From Gammaproteobacteria bacterium (lineage in GTDB: Bacteria > Pseudomonadota > Gammaproteobacteria > GCA-001735895), in contig JAAEPH010000264.1 in NCBI GenBank assembly GCA_024232855.1, forward strand, positions 1 to 50,382: a stretch of 50,382 nt of DNA, read 5' to 3'. Every line of letters begins with the position of its first letter. Within the stretch, counting starts at the first letter, position 1. The notes under the pieces were generated by a model. It saw only the letters and a program-made list of their open reading frames with translations. It was not told the DNA's origin and searched no databases. The position numbers were made by a program, and so were the translations under genes. Positions 8,045 through 16,612 of the stretch are shown in pieces.

Positions 8045-9173
8045 TGTTGGCCGGCATCAGGCTTTCGATCAGTTCGGGTGTCCAGGGCGTTCCGATAGCC
8101 AGTGCCTGGCGCAGTGCGACAAAATCGATCTCACGGCCAATTTCCCGGTTGCCTTCATTAAAGGCCCGAAAGCCGGTGCGCGCCTCGTTCATCATGTTCA
8201 ATGCCAGCCACGCGCGGGAGCCTTCGTGATTCTGATTCCATGACGCCAGTTTGGGCTTGCGCAATTCCTCCAGGCTTTTGGTCATGCACTCGGGGAAGGT
8301 CATCAGCAACTTGGCGCACAGCTGTTCAACCGCTTCATCCAGCAGGCTCAGGTCGATCTCGCCCTGTTTGATCCGGGCGCGCCCTTCCTTTAGTTCTTCG
8401 CCGGTTTTGAATTCACCATGGACGATCCGTCCAAACGAGTCCAGCATCCGGTCGGTGACGACGGTGGGGTTTGCGATGAACTCGCCATCGACCTTCAGCG
8501 CCGGTACGATGCCGGTGCAGACGCCCAGGCGGTAGGCGCGATGCGCGGAAAATGGTTCACACAGGGTGCCGGATACCATGGCCTGTTCGCAGCCAATCAT
8601 GACCGGCAGGAAGTCGGTGGAACCACCGATTGCCGCCGAACCGTGTTTTGGACCCGCCTGGCCGAAATTGGCCAGATCCTGCGCCACGCTGTAGTCACAG
8701 GCCATGCCGATTTCCTGGCCACCACCGATGCGCATACCGTTTACGCGGCAGATCACCGGTTTGTCACAGGACAATATGGCGGACACCATGTCATTGAACA
8801 GGCGCATGTACTGACGATATTCCTGGGGATTGCCGGCATAGTACTCCGCGTATTCCCTGGTATTACCACCGGTGCAAAAGGCTTTATCGCCGCTGCCGGT
8901 AAACACCACGGCATTCACATCCCTCGAATTGCTCGCGGCGCGAAATGCGAGAATCACGTCCTTCACCATCTGCGTGGTGTAGGAATTATATTGCGCCGGG
9001 TTGTTGAGCGTAATCCAGGCATTGAACAGGCCGTCCGCCACGCTGCCATCGGGCCTCCGTGCCGGGCGTTTCTCATATATGACACCGTCTTCGGGGCTAA
9101 ATGGAACGAGGTCGTGATTCAACAGCGGATCGGGGGCGGTCCGCTGGGCGATATCATGGGTGGTTTCGGTCAT
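8025..9173 (-). CDS. oah: 6-oxocyclohex-1-ene-1-carbonyl-CoA hydrolase
   Basis: This 382-residue crotonase-superfamily enzyme of the Oah/BamA family cleaves the ring, converting 6-oxocyclohex-1-ene-1-carbonyl-CoA plus two waters to 3-hydroxypimeloyl-CoA. Recognisable segments include NSYTTQMVKDVI near residue 60, FTGSGDKAFCTGGNTREYAEYY near residue 95 and RVNGMRIGGGQEIGMACDYS near residue 140. The length agrees with the family (about 375-380), which is clearly longer than ordinary enoyl-CoA hydratases. Start ATG at 9173 has AGGAG six bases upstream. It follows had by 34 nt. Oah is the usual functional marker gene for anaerobic aromatic degradation. Confidence 0.95.
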   Translation of the reverse strand: MTETTHDIAQRTAPDPLLNHDLVPFSPEDGVIYEKRPARRPDGSVADGLFNAWITLNNPAQYNSYTTQMVKDVILAFRAASNSRDVNAVVFTGSGDKAFCTGGNTREYAEYYAGNPQEYRQYMRLFNDMVSAILSCDKPVICRVNGMRIGGGQEIGMACDYSVAQDLANFGQAGPKHGSAAIGGSTDFLPVMIGCEQAMVSGTLCEPFSAHRAYRLGVCTGIVPALKVDGEFIANPTVVTDRMLDSFGRIVHGEFKTGEELKEGRARIKQGEIDLSLLDEAVEQLCAKLLMTFPECMTKSLEELRKPKLASWNQNHEGSRAWLALNMMNEARTGFRAFNEGNREIGREIDFVALRQALAIGTPWTPELIESLMPANNVGNDS

Positions 9174-9207
9174 GGAAGCTCCTAAAGTTGTAACCTTGTG
9201 CGTTTGC

Positions 9208-10281
9208 TCAGGCGTTCGGCACTAAAATGGCCCGCTCGGTCAATTCGTGAGCATGGGCGGCAGTAAATACATCATTGATCTGATCCAGCGGATACTGGCG
9301 GGTAAACGGTTTCATCTGAACTTTTTTATCCAGTACCAGCTGTAACGCGGCGGGGTAGTGCTCGGGCAGGCAACCCCAGTTACCCTGCATGCGGGCATGG
9401 AATGCCATCAGATTGGAGAGCCTGACCTCGCTTTTTGCCATGGTGAAACCGACGATCGCCAGGTGCGCGCCATGCACCATCAGGGAAAATGCGGTGGCTT
9501 GTCCGGTAGCGCTACCCGAGCATTCAAAAATTTTCCATTCAGTAGAGCGCAGCCCCCGTTCACCGGCAAACGCGGCAATCTGTTTTTTCAAACTACGGCT
9601 GTCAGTTGATCCGGCATTGACGGTCAGGGCGGCGCCGAAGTCGGTAAAGCGCGACAGCTTGTCATCGTCAATATCGATGGCGACCACGGTCGCACCCAGC
9701 GCGCTGGCAACTTGTACCGCATAACCGCCGACACCACCCACGCCGATGACGATGGCGAGGTCGCCGGCCTCTATATTCGCCAGTAATGCCGCCTGGTAAG
9801 GTGTGGTCACGGCATCGGCCAGAACCGAAACATCGGCCAGATCCATACCGATGTTGGCTAGATCCGCCTCGTCGACGACACACAGGCCATTCGAAGGCAC
9901 GGTGATATGGCTCGCAAATCCACCCTGAATATCGTTCCCCGGCATGCATTGCTGGCGACAGATGGCGCCCTTTCCGCGTTTGCACAAATCACAACTGCCG
10001 CAGGGAATGACCGCCGGGATGACCACGGAGGAATCGAGGTAAGACTTCGATGCGTCTCCGCAGGCAATGACGCGGCCGCTGATTTCGTGTCCCAGGGCAA
10101 GGGGCAGGGGATGATTGGTGCGTACACCATCGTAGAGGAAGCCCAGGTCGGTATGACATACCCCGCAGCCGGCAACTTCGACTACCACTTCATTTTCTTT
10201 GGGTATTTCCGGGGTAAATGTTTCCCGGGTCAGGGGTTTGTCGACTGCCGTCATCACCCAGCGATGCGCGGATATCTGCAA
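9208..10281 (-). CDS. had: 6-hydroxycyclohex-1-ene-1-carbonyl-CoA dehydrogenase
   Basis: This 357-residue zinc-dependent medium-chain alcohol dehydrogenase shows catalytic zinc residues in GCGVCHTD (near residue 37) and GHE (near 63). The structural-zinc lobe is [19 protein letters not shown] (near 93-111). The NAD-binding motif is GVGGVGGY near residue 180, followed by an acidic VAIDID that favours NAD. Had oxidises the Dch product to the 6-oxo compound used by Oah. The start is a TTG at 10281, supported by GGAGA six bases upstream and by the absence of a better in-frame start. First gene of the operon, under the consensus promoter at 10314-10341. Confidence 0.94.
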   Translation of the reverse strand: MQISAHRWVMTAVDKPLTRETFTPEIPKENEVVVEVAGCGVCHTDLGFLYDGVRTNHPLPLALGHEISGRVIACGDASKSYLDSSVVIPAVIPCGSCDLCKRGKGAICRQQCMPGNDIQGGFASHITVPSNGLCVVDEADLANIGMDLADVSVLADAVTTPYQAALLANIEAGDLAIVIGVGGVGGYAVQVASALGATVVAIDIDDDKLSRFTDFGAALTVNAGSTDSRSLKKQIAAFAGERGLRSTEWKIFECSGSATGQATAFSLMVHGAHLAIVGFTMAKSEVRLSNLMAFHARMQGNWGCLPEHYPAALQLVLDKKVQMKPFTRQYPLDQINDVFTAAHAHELTERAILVPNA

Positions 10282-10313
10282 AATGTCTCCTCATCCTAGT
10301 TAAACTTTCAGGA

Positions 10314-10341
10314 ATTATACTGCATTTTACATTACTGTCAA
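10314..10341 (-). promoter_or_regulatory. near-consensus sigma-70 promoter of the had-bcr operon
   Basis: On the minus strand TTGACA (10336-10341) is followed after 16 bp by TATAAT (10314-10319), both perfect hexamers, about 33 bp upstream of the had TTG start. Such a strong core promoter implies that tight control comes from repression, which fits a BzdR-type repressor encoded at 15480-16397. A TGCA, the core of known BzdR/BoxR sites, lies at 10321-10324 inside the spacer. Confidence 0.8.
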
Positions 10342-10362
10342 TATGTACTATATTACCTGTCA
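10326..10362 (+). promoter_or_regulatory. candidate korA promoter and overlapping direct-repeat operator
   Basis: TTTACA (10326-10331) and TATATT (10349-10354) are separated by 17 bp on the plus strand, 45 bp before korA. The sequence ATTACTGTCA (10331-10340) recurs as ATTACCTGTCA from 10352, 21 bp or two helical turns away, and overlaps both divergent promoters. It is a good candidate operator for the cluster regulator. Promoter assignment here is weaker than for had. Confidence 0.45.
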
Positions 10363-10398
10363 GTTGAATCCTCCGACATAGCACAAGCCTGGCTCAAT

Positions 10399-12153
10399 AT
10401 GAATAAAACATCGGAAAACGGAACCGTGAAACCCGTATCGCTTTCCATTGCCCTGGTCGGCAGTGGCGGGTCCGGTGTGATGACGGCAGGCTCCCTGTTG
10501 CTGGAAGCGGCGGGTCGTGCCGGACTGTACGGCATCATGACACGCGTATCCGGACCGCAGATTCGTGGAGGCGAGGGTGCGGCGCTGTTAAGGCTTTCAA
10601 CCAGGCCTGTGTTTTGTCACAGCGGTCACTTCGACCTTTTGCTGGCAATCGACTGGTTAAACGCGGATCGGTTTGCGGGCGAGATCCCCCTGGATCAAAA
10701 CAGTTTTATTGCCGGTGACGAAAAGATACCCGAATTTTTCTCACAGCGCGGCGCAACCTTCTGCGAAGTTTCTTTTAAGCAGCTGGCTGCCCAGGCGCCG
10801 GGACTGCGACCCAATATGATTGCCCTGGGATTAATCGGTTCCGCCATTGGGCTGCCCACCGAAGCGCTTGAAGATGTGTCGCGCAAGTTGATCGGTAAAA
10901 AAGGCGAGGCGGCGGTTCAGGCCAGCCTTGCCGGGTTATCGCTGGGCGCATCCCATGCCGGTTTGCTGGATGGGCTCCCCGCGATTGCGCATAACCCGAA
11001 TTCCCGTTCTGCGGACTTGCCCGAACTGTGGAACATCAGTGGCAACGAAGCCGCGGGGCTGGGCGCTATCCGGGGCGGGATCAGGTTCGTGGCCGCTTAC
11101 CCGATCACACCGGCAACGGAAATCCTCGAATGGCTGGCGCCTTCGCTCGAGAAAGTCGGCGGGGTGCTGGTTCAGGCGGAAGACGAACTTGCTTCGGTAA
11201 ACCAGTTGATTGGCGCCTCCTTCGGCGGCACGCCATCGCTCACCGCCACGTCGGGCCCCGGATTTGCGTTAATGACCGAATCCATCGGTCTGGCGGTAGC
11301 CTCGGAAACCCCCATCGTGGTAGTCAATGTGGCGCGCGGCGGACCGTCGACCGGGATTCCCACCAAGTCCGAGCAAAGCGACCTTAATATCGCCTTGTAC
11401 GGATTGCACGGGGATGCACCACACCTGGTGGTGGCGCCTTTTTCCGTCAGCGACTGCCTGTTCTCGACCCAGTGGGCGGTGCATCTGGCGGAAACCCTGC
11501 AAACCGCGGCCATCGTTCTTTCCGATCAATCCCTCGGACAAACCCGATCGATTATTCCGCGCCCGACAAATGTGTCGTTTACCACCCAGCGTGTTATCCA
11601 GTCCGAAGCGACTGAAAATTACCAGCGCTATATGACCGGGGGCAGCGGTGTTTCGCCGATGGCTTTACCGGGTCTTGCCGGTTGTCAGTACACCGCGGAT
11701 GGCCTCGAACACAGCCCCAGAGGTACCCCTTCGAGCCGTGCCGAGGATCATGCGCAGCAACTCGATAAGCGGCGAGACAAGCTGTCGCAACATGATTACG
11801 GTGAGCACTGGGCGCATATCGAAGGAGACGGGGCGATGGCTGTCATTACCTGGGGGTCGAGCCTTGCACCGGTAGAGGAAGCCCTGCATGCATTGGCGGC
11901 GGAAGGTATTACGCCACGTCTTATTGCCCCGCGCTTGCTGATGCCGGTACAGCCCGAACGCATGGCGGCGGCGCTGGCAGGTGTAGAAACCGCCCTGGTT
12001 ATAGAACAGTGCCATGGCGCCCAGTTCTTCCACTACCTGAAAGCCTTCTACGCCCCACAATGCGAACTGCACAGCATGGCATTGCCGGGACCCCTGCCAA
12101 TCCGGCCGGATGATGTCCGCAAAGAAATCAGAAAACACTGGAGACAGGAATGA
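10399..12153 (+). CDS. korA: 2-oxoacid:ferredoxin oxidoreductase, fused gamma-alpha subunit (KorA)
   Basis: The protein has 584 residues. The N-terminal gamma domain (about residues 10-190) shows VGSGGSGVMTAG and RVSGPQIRGGEG. The alpha domain (about 215-580) shows AYPITPATEILEW, QAEDELASVN and TATSGPGFALMTESIG, the pyruvate/2-oxoglutarate ferredoxin oxidoreductase signature. With KorB it oxidises a 2-oxoacid plus CoA to acyl-CoA and CO2, reducing ferredoxin. In Thauera aromatica a 2-oxoglutarate-specific KorAB regenerates the ferredoxin used by benzoyl-CoA reductase; placement divergent to had suggests the same here. Substrate preference cannot be read from the sequence. It overlaps korB by 4 nt. 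Confidence 0.93.
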   Translation: MNKTSENGTVKPVSLSIALVGSGGSGVMTAGSLLLEAAGRAGLYGIMTRVSGPQIRGGEGAALLRLSTRPVFCHSGHFDLLLAIDWLNADRFAGEIPLDQNSFIAGDEKIPEFFSQRGATFCEVSFKQLAAQAPGLRPNMIALGLIGSAIGLPTEALEDVSRKLIGKKGEAAVQASLAGLSLGASHAGLLDGLPAIAHNPNSRSADLPELWNISGNEAAGLGAIRGGIRFVAAYPITPATEILEWLAPSLEKVGGVLVQAEDELASVNQLIGASFGGTPSLTATSGPGFALMTESIGLAVASETPIVVVNVARGGPSTGIPTKSEQSDLNIALYGLHGDAPHLVVAPFSVSDCLFSTQWAVHLAETLQTAAIVLSDQSLGQTRSIIPRPTNVSFTTQRVIQSEATENYQRYMTGGSGVSPMALPGLAGCQYTADGLEHSPRGTPSSRAEDHAQQLDKRRDKLSQHDYGEHWAHIEGDGAMAVITWGSSLAPVEEALHALAAEGITPRLIAPRLLMPVQPERMAAALAGVETALVIEQCHGAQFFHYLKAFYAPQCELHSMALPGPLPIRPDDVRKEIRKHWRQE

Positions 12154-12992
12154 CGACCGGCACTACAAGTCAACCAGCGTTGAAAGCAAAGGATTACAAA
12201 TCCACGATTAAGCCGGTATGGTGTGCCGGTTGCGGTGACTTCGGCGTGCTGTCTGCCATTACCAGGGCGCTGGCGGAGCTTAAAATCGCACCGGAGAATA
12301 CGGCCGTAATTTCGGGGATCGGCTGCTCATCGAGAATTCCCGCCTACCTCAATACCTACGGGTTCCATGGTGTGCACGGGCGTGCGTTACCGGTAGCGAC
12401 CGGGTTGAAGATATCCCGCCCGGATCTCACCGTACTGGTAAGCAGCGGCGATGGTGACGGTTTTTCCATCGGCGGTAACCACTTTATGCAGGCATGCAGG
12501 CGTAACGTTGACATGACCTATATCGTCATGGATAACCAGGTATATGGCATGACCAAGGGACAGGCATCGCCAACCACGGACGCTGACTGGGATCGTAGCA
12601 AAATGACACCTCACGGAACGCATATCAACCCGTTTTACCCGCTAGTGGTGGCGCTTGCATCAGGCGCCAATTTTATCGCTCGCGCCTCGAGCAGTAATCC
12701 CAGTGGAGCCGCCGAGGTCATCAGCGAGGGTATTCAGCATCCCGGGTTTTCTTTCATCCAGATATTAAGCCCCTGCGTCACCTTTCGCCCGGAACAGCGG
12801 GACTGGAAAAAAGTAGTGCGTCCGGCACCGATAGAAGCCACGACCGATCCAGCCGCTGCCGCGCGCCGCCTGATGACGGACGATAATTTTTATCTGGGTG
12901 TGCTCTACAAGGGTGATCGAGCGTCATTCCAGCCGGAATTTACAGACCAGCCTGTATCTGAAGCGGAACTGGAACGGGAATTTATATTGTAA
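12150..12992 (+). CDS. korB: 2-oxoacid:ferredoxin oxidoreductase, beta subunit (KorB)
   Basis: This 280-residue thiamine-diphosphate subunit has WCAGCGDFG at residues 23-31 (CxxC cluster ligands and TPP contact), GIGCSSR near residue 58, and the TPP/Mg motif GDGDGFSIGG near residue 97 continuing to NQVYGMTKGQ. It forms the catalytic core with KorA and carries at least one [4Fe-4S] cluster. No separate delta-type ferredoxin subunit is encoded nearby, so the soluble 2[4Fe-4S] ferredoxin at 2001-2246 is the likely acceptor. The gene overlaps korA by ATGA and is followed by a 68-bp gap before the AOR gene. Confidence 0.93.
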   Translation: MTTGTTSQPALKAKDYKSTIKPVWCAGCGDFGVLSAITRALAELKIAPENTAVISGIGCSSRIPAYLNTYGFHGVHGRALPVATGLKISRPDLTVLVSSGDGDGFSIGGNHFMQACRRNVDMTYIVMDNQVYGMTKGQASPTTDADWDRSKMTPHGTHINPFYPLVVALASGANFIARASSSNPSGAAEVISEGIQHPGFSFIQILSPCVTFRPEQRDWKKVVRPAPIEATTDPAAAARRLMTDDNFYLGVLYKGDRASFQPEFTDQPVSEAELEREFIL

Positions 12993-13060
12993 ATACCCTG
13001 AATATGAAATATTAGTTGTAACTATTTGGCACTGCCCAATCGATAACACGGCAAAAGATA

Positions 13061-15415
13061 ATGAAGCGACAGGATGACACCAACAGCAACAGTTCGACCT
13101 TGAGTATTGAGCGGCGGGTTGAATCCCTGTTGCAGAGATTTGATGGCGCACCCTGCTATGAGACCCAGGGCGAGACATTATTTGTCAACCTGGCCAACCG
13201 GCGTGTTGACAGGAGTCGACTGCCCCGCGAAGCGGTGGACACCTTCCTCGGCGGGCGCGGGTTGAACATGTACCTGCTTTACAACCTGATGGACGAGAAC
13301 CGCCCGGCGCTGGACCCGGACAATCCGTTGATCTTCGGTACCGGCGTTCTCACCGGGTACACCACGGCCGCGGCTCGCGCTAATGTCAGTGGATTATCAC
13401 CCGACAGCAACGCGTTGCTGGACACCAATGCGGGTGACTGGTTTCCGGCCTACATGCGTTTGCATGGCATCGACCACATCGTATTGTTCGGTCTGAATGA
13501 GAATCTGGTACTGATTGAAATCGACGGCGATCAAGTTATTTTCCACGATGCGGAATGCTGGCGGGGCCTCGATAACATGGAATTTACCAAAGCGGTCGAA
13601 GAACATTTCGGAGTCCGCGAGCGCCGCGACATGGCGCTCGCGCGCATCACCTCGGCCGGTGAAAACAAGGTGCTTTGTTCGGGCATCATGGCGGGCCCCA
13701 AGGCCATTTGGGCCCGCGGGGGAGCCGGCGCCAAAATGGGGGCGCTCAACGTCAAAGGCATCATGATCCGGGGCAAGCCCGAAAAACCGGAGCTGAACGA
13801 CGATTTTCGCACCGTCAACCGCACGCTGGGGCGGAAGATTACCGCTTCCAGCGTCGTCAAACACGCACTCAAGACCGTGGGCACCCCGTTTCTGTATAAA
13901 CCGAGCCGGGTCCTGTGCGCTATCGGCGCGCTCAACAATCAAAAAACCTCCTGGACCGATAATCTCGATGCGGATAATTTCGATCGCTATCGAACGGGTA
14001 TGGACGGCTGCCTGAAATGCCCGGTTCACTGCCGGCCGCTGAACGACATGAAACCCGGCGCCAAGGGCGGGTGGGGCGCGGGTGCACTGATCGGCCGCAA
14101 GGGCAACGCCAGCTACGATAGCCAACAATCGAACCTCGAGCATGAAGAGGGTGTGCAGTACCAGGGTGCCGCCGGTGATGGAAGTTTCGACAACTACGAT
14201 GCCGGAGATGGTCCCGAGTACGTGACCCTGGGCAAGTTTGGGCCGGGTATCGGCATCGAATCGCCGCAACAGGTTCTGCGGCTGAACAACATTCTGAATG
14301 ATCTCGGTCTCGATTCGTCCAGCACCGGCGGCGCCATTGCCTGGGCCATGGAACTGTTCCAGCGGGGAATTATCGATATCGACGACACCGGCGGGCTGGA
14401 TCTGAAATGGGGCAACTACGCGGCGGTGGAAAAATTGCTGTTCATGACCGCCAGGCGGCAGGGTTTCGGGGACGTCATCGCCGACTCGGCGCGGGCGGTA
14501 GATACCGGGAAGTACCCGCGCGAAGCGTTGGCATGGCGTATGGCGGTTAAAGGATTGTTTCAATCCGACCCCCACGACAGCCGGATACTCAAGGCCTTTG
14601 CGCTGGGACTCGCGGTGGCGACGCGGGGTATGGATCACCTGCGAAACCGCGTTACGATGGAAATCAACGCCAGAATCAATGACGATGAAGCCTTCAAGAC
14701 CGAACTGTACGGCGGCAAGGTAGCGGCCCGGCCCAACGATTACGAGGGCAAGGAATACGCGGTACGCCGCTGTGAAGATACGTTTGCGGTCGGCGATGCG
14801 GTTGGCATGTGCCGCTTCGATACCAAGCTTTTCAATTCGCCCACGCTGCCCGGCTGCGAGGAATTTGCCGACCATCTCCGCACCCTGACAGGCCTCGATT
14901 TCAGCGCTGACGATCTGCTTCAGATCGGGCGTAACATTACCGGGCTGGAGCGAATGATCAATGCCCGCCGCGGACTTGGCGCTGCAGACGATACCTTGCC
15001 GCAGCGCTGGTTCGATGAACCCGTAGACGCCGGGCCTTTTACCGGAGAGTTTATCGATCGGGATCGGTTCGACGCGATCAAACAGCGTTTTTACGACATT
15101 ACCGGGCTCGATTCCGATGGGCTTCCGCAAACGAAATGGAGGCAGCAGCTGCAGGAAAAGACCACCGGATTCGCAATTTCGCTAACACTGCCGGCAGAAT
15201 GGAAGCCGAAACATTGCGTCCCGGATCAAACTACCAGAAGCCTGCCTGAACTCAGGCAATGGATTGAAGGTCGCTTCCCGGAATGCCGGGACGAGTTGGC
15301 GGATGTTTCGCTCAACTTCGCGGTGAACGGCGAGCTGGTCATCGAAAACCAGGAGTCGGTGGTGCTTCGTTCCGGCGATGACGTGACCCTGGTGCCGGCG
15401 GTGGCGGGTGGATGA
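13061..15415 (+). CDS. tungsten aldehyde:ferredoxin oxidoreductase with C-terminal MoaD/ThiS-like domain
   Basis: This 784-residue protein has the AOR N-terminal tungstopterin domain (about residues 45-270; FLGGRGLN, GVLTG, ARGGAGAKMG). The cluster cysteines C-x2-C-x3-C (GCLKCPVHC, near residue 316) and a distal VGMC (near 583) complete the AOR body to about residue 700. The last 80 residues form a beta-grasp domain ending VTLVPAVAGG, matching the C-terminal diglycine tail of MoaD/ThiS sulfur carriers. AOR oxidises aldehydes to acids with ferredoxin as acceptor, so benzaldehyde to benzoate is a reasonable role here. In Aromatoleum a MoaD-like protein (AorD) is encoded separately; here it is fused. 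Weak RBS. Confidence 0.88.
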   Translation: MKRQDDTNSNSSTLSIERRVESLLQRFDGAPCYETQGETLFVNLANRRVDRSRLPREAVDTFLGGRGLNMYLLYNLMDENRPALDPDNPLIFGTGVLTGYTTAAARANVSGLSPDSNALLDTNAGDWFPAYMRLHGIDHIVLFGLNENLVLIEIDGDQVIFHDAECWRGLDNMEFTKAVEEHFGVRERRDMALARITSAGENKVLCSGIMAGPKAIWARGGAGAKMGALNVKGIMIRGKPEKPELNDDFRTVNRTLGRKITASSVVKHALKTVGTPFLYKPSRVLCAIGALNNQKTSWTDNLDADNFDRYRTGMDGCLKCPVHCRPLNDMKPGAKGGWGAGALIGRKGNASYDSQQSNLEHEEGVQYQGAAGDGSFDNYDAGDGPEYVTLGKFGPGIGIESPQQVLRLNNILNDLGLDSSSTGGAIAWAMELFQRGIIDIDDTGGLDLKWGNYAAVEKLLFMTARRQGFGDVIADSARAVDTGKYPREALAWRMAVKGLFQSDPHDSRILKAFALGLAVATRGMDHLRNRVTMEINARINDDEAFKTELYGGKVAARPNDYEGKEYAVRRCEDTFAVGDAVGMCRFDTKLFNSPTLPGCEEFADHLRTLTGLDFSADDLLQIGRNITGLERMINARRGLGAADDTLPQRWFDEPVDAGPFTGEFIDRDRFDAIKQRFYDITGLDSDGLPQTKWRQQLQEKTTGFAISLTLPAEWKPKHCVPDQTTRSLPELRQWIEGRFPECRDELADVSLNFAVNGELVIENQESVVLRSGDDVTLVPAVAGG

Positions 15416-15419
15416 GGAA

Positions 15420-15455
15420 TCCCGAGCGGTGTAACCCGCGCCGGTTATCTCGGGA
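15420..15455. promoter_or_regulatory. inverted repeat between the AOR and regulator genes
   Basis: TCCCGAG (15420-15426) pairs with CTCGGGA (15449-15455), and inside them AACC pairs with GGTT. It starts 5 bp after the AOR stop codon and ends 25 bp before the regulator start. It could terminate or attenuate transcription from AOR, or be an autoregulatory operator. No U-tract follows, which makes intrinsic termination less likely. Confidence 0.45.
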
Positions 15456-15479
15456 CTGGAATTTACGGGTAGCTCTACG

Positions 15480-16397
15480 ATGAAGAAACCTGGAACAAAA
15501 AAGAAGTCCGCGGTTACCGGCAAAAACGGCCATGCCGGCCAGCTTATGACGGAGGTAGCGCAGCGGGTACGCACCACGCGTTCGCGGCGCGGCCTTACCC
15601 GTAAAAACCTGGCCCATCATTCCGGTATCTCCGAACGTTACCTGGCCCAGGTGGAAAATGGTGAGGCGAACGTTTCATTGGCATTGCTGGCGCGGATTGC
15701 CGAAGCGCTTGGCGTTTCCATCGAGTCGTTGCTGCCGATTGGGGACAACTGCGCCATTGGGCACGAGCGTCTGGGAAAACTGATCGATCTGATGGATGCG
15801 GACACCCGGGAAAAGGCGTACCAGGTATTGACCGAGGCATTTGGAGAACCCCGCGGCGAGACGCGCACGGGGGTAGCGCTGATCGGGCTGCGCGGAGCTG
15901 GAAAGAGTACCCTGGGCGAGCATTTGGCGCGCCACCATAAGGTTCCATTCGTGCGCCTCGATGAAGTGATTTCACAGCTTGCCGGGCTGGAAATGGGTGA
16001 GTTGATTTCCCTGACCGGGCAGAGTGTCTTCCGCCGCTATGAAGCGGAAGCGCTGCAGAAAACATTGCACGACTACCGATATGTGGTCGTCGAGGCCGGG
16101 GGGAGCCTGGTATCTGAAACTGAAACCTACAAGCTTCTTCGAGAGCGCTATTTTACCGTCTGGGTTCGCGCCATGCCCGAGGATCATATGAACCGGGTCA
16201 CCGACCAGGGCGATTTGCGTCCAATGGACGGGCACCTTCAGCCGATGCAGGATCTGAAACGGATTCTGAGCGAGCGCGCCGCGGATTATGCGCTGGCCGA
16301 TTACGAACTGATGACGTCGGGCCGTAGCATCGATTCCTGCCTGGCGGACCTGGTAAAAGTTTCCGCTCCGCACCTGCAAAGAACCCGGCAATGCTGA
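15480..16397 (+). CDS. BzdR/BoxR-type transcriptional regulator (XRE HTH plus shikimate-kinase-like domain)
   Basis: In this 305-residue protein, residues 20-80 form an XRE helix-turn-helix (TRSRRGLTRKNLAHHSGISE, then LAQVENGEANVSLALLARIAEALG). A linker leads to a shikimate-kinase-like domain (about 128-290) with the P-loop GLRGAGKST and VVVEAGGSLV. This domain pair is diagnostic of BzdR of Azoarcus and its paralogue BoxR, repressors of anaerobic and aerobic benzoate pathways that are released by benzoyl-CoA bound at the kinase-like domain. It very probably represses the adjacent had-bcr and kor-AOR units. The first few Lys-rich residues before the HTH may not be conserved. Start ATG at 15480. 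Confidence 0.93.
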   Translation: MKKPGTKKKSAVTGKNGHAGQLMTEVAQRVRTTRSRRGLTRKNLAHHSGISERYLAQVENGEANVSLALLARIAEALGVSIESLLPIGDNCAIGHERLGKLIDLMDADTREKAYQVLTEAFGEPRGETRTGVALIGLRGAGKSTLGEHLARHHKVPFVRLDEVISQLAGLEMGELISLTGQSVFRRYEAEALQKTLHDYRYVVVEAGGSLVSETETYKLLRERYFTVWVRAMPEDHMNRVTDQGDLRPMDGHLQPMQDLKRILSERAADYALADYELMTSGRSIDSCLADLVKVSAPHLQRTRQC

Positions 16398-16476
16398 GGC
16401 GTAGGTTATTAGTGCGGTATGGTCATAGCCTGTTGATCGGAATTTTACAGGCATACCATAGAGTCAATGAGAATCG

Positions 16477-16514
16477 GGAAAAGATGGAAAAGAAGTGCTT
16501 TTTCCATCTTTTCC
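16477..16514 (+). terminator. strong hairpin downstream of the regulator gene
   Basis: GGAAAAGATGGAAAA (16477-16491) pairs perfectly with TTTTCCATCTTTTCC (16500-16514) around an 8-nt loop. The 15-bp stem sits 80 bp after the regulator stop. T-rich bases are inside the stem rather than after it, so termination may be weak or the site may be a protein-binding palindrome. Confidence 0.6.
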
Positions 16515-16533
16515 GATATGATGCGAGCAAAAA

Positions 16534-16560
16534 ATAGCGATCGATTGACGCTATCTCGCA
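16534..16560 (+). repeat. 27-bp repeat, copy 1
   Basis: The sequence starts ATAGCGATCGATTGA and matches 18744-18770 at about 23 of 27 positions, in the same orientation and also just after a hairpin. The two copies bracket the universal stress protein and symporter genes. Confidence 0.6.
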
Positions 16561-16612
16561 GGTGAGTTAGGGTTGAATTTCAAAATTTGCAATACACCAA
16601 TGGAGGATAATC

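Larger units (their letters stand above)
16398..16612. other. intergenic region with hairpin terminator and a repeated 27-mer
   Basis: This stretch separates the benzoate module from the stress-protein/symporter pair. It holds the hairpin at 16477-16514 and the repeat at 16534-16560, both listed separately. No small ORF, riboswitch consensus or tRNA was recognised. GGAGG at about 16602 is the RBS of the following gene. Confidence 0.6.

Noticed and set aside
13397-15130. 577-codon open frame antisense to the aldehyde oxidoreductase gene
   Set aside because: It lies wholly within a gene with strong family evidence. Long antisense frames are common in GC-rich coding DNA, and the translation shows no domain.
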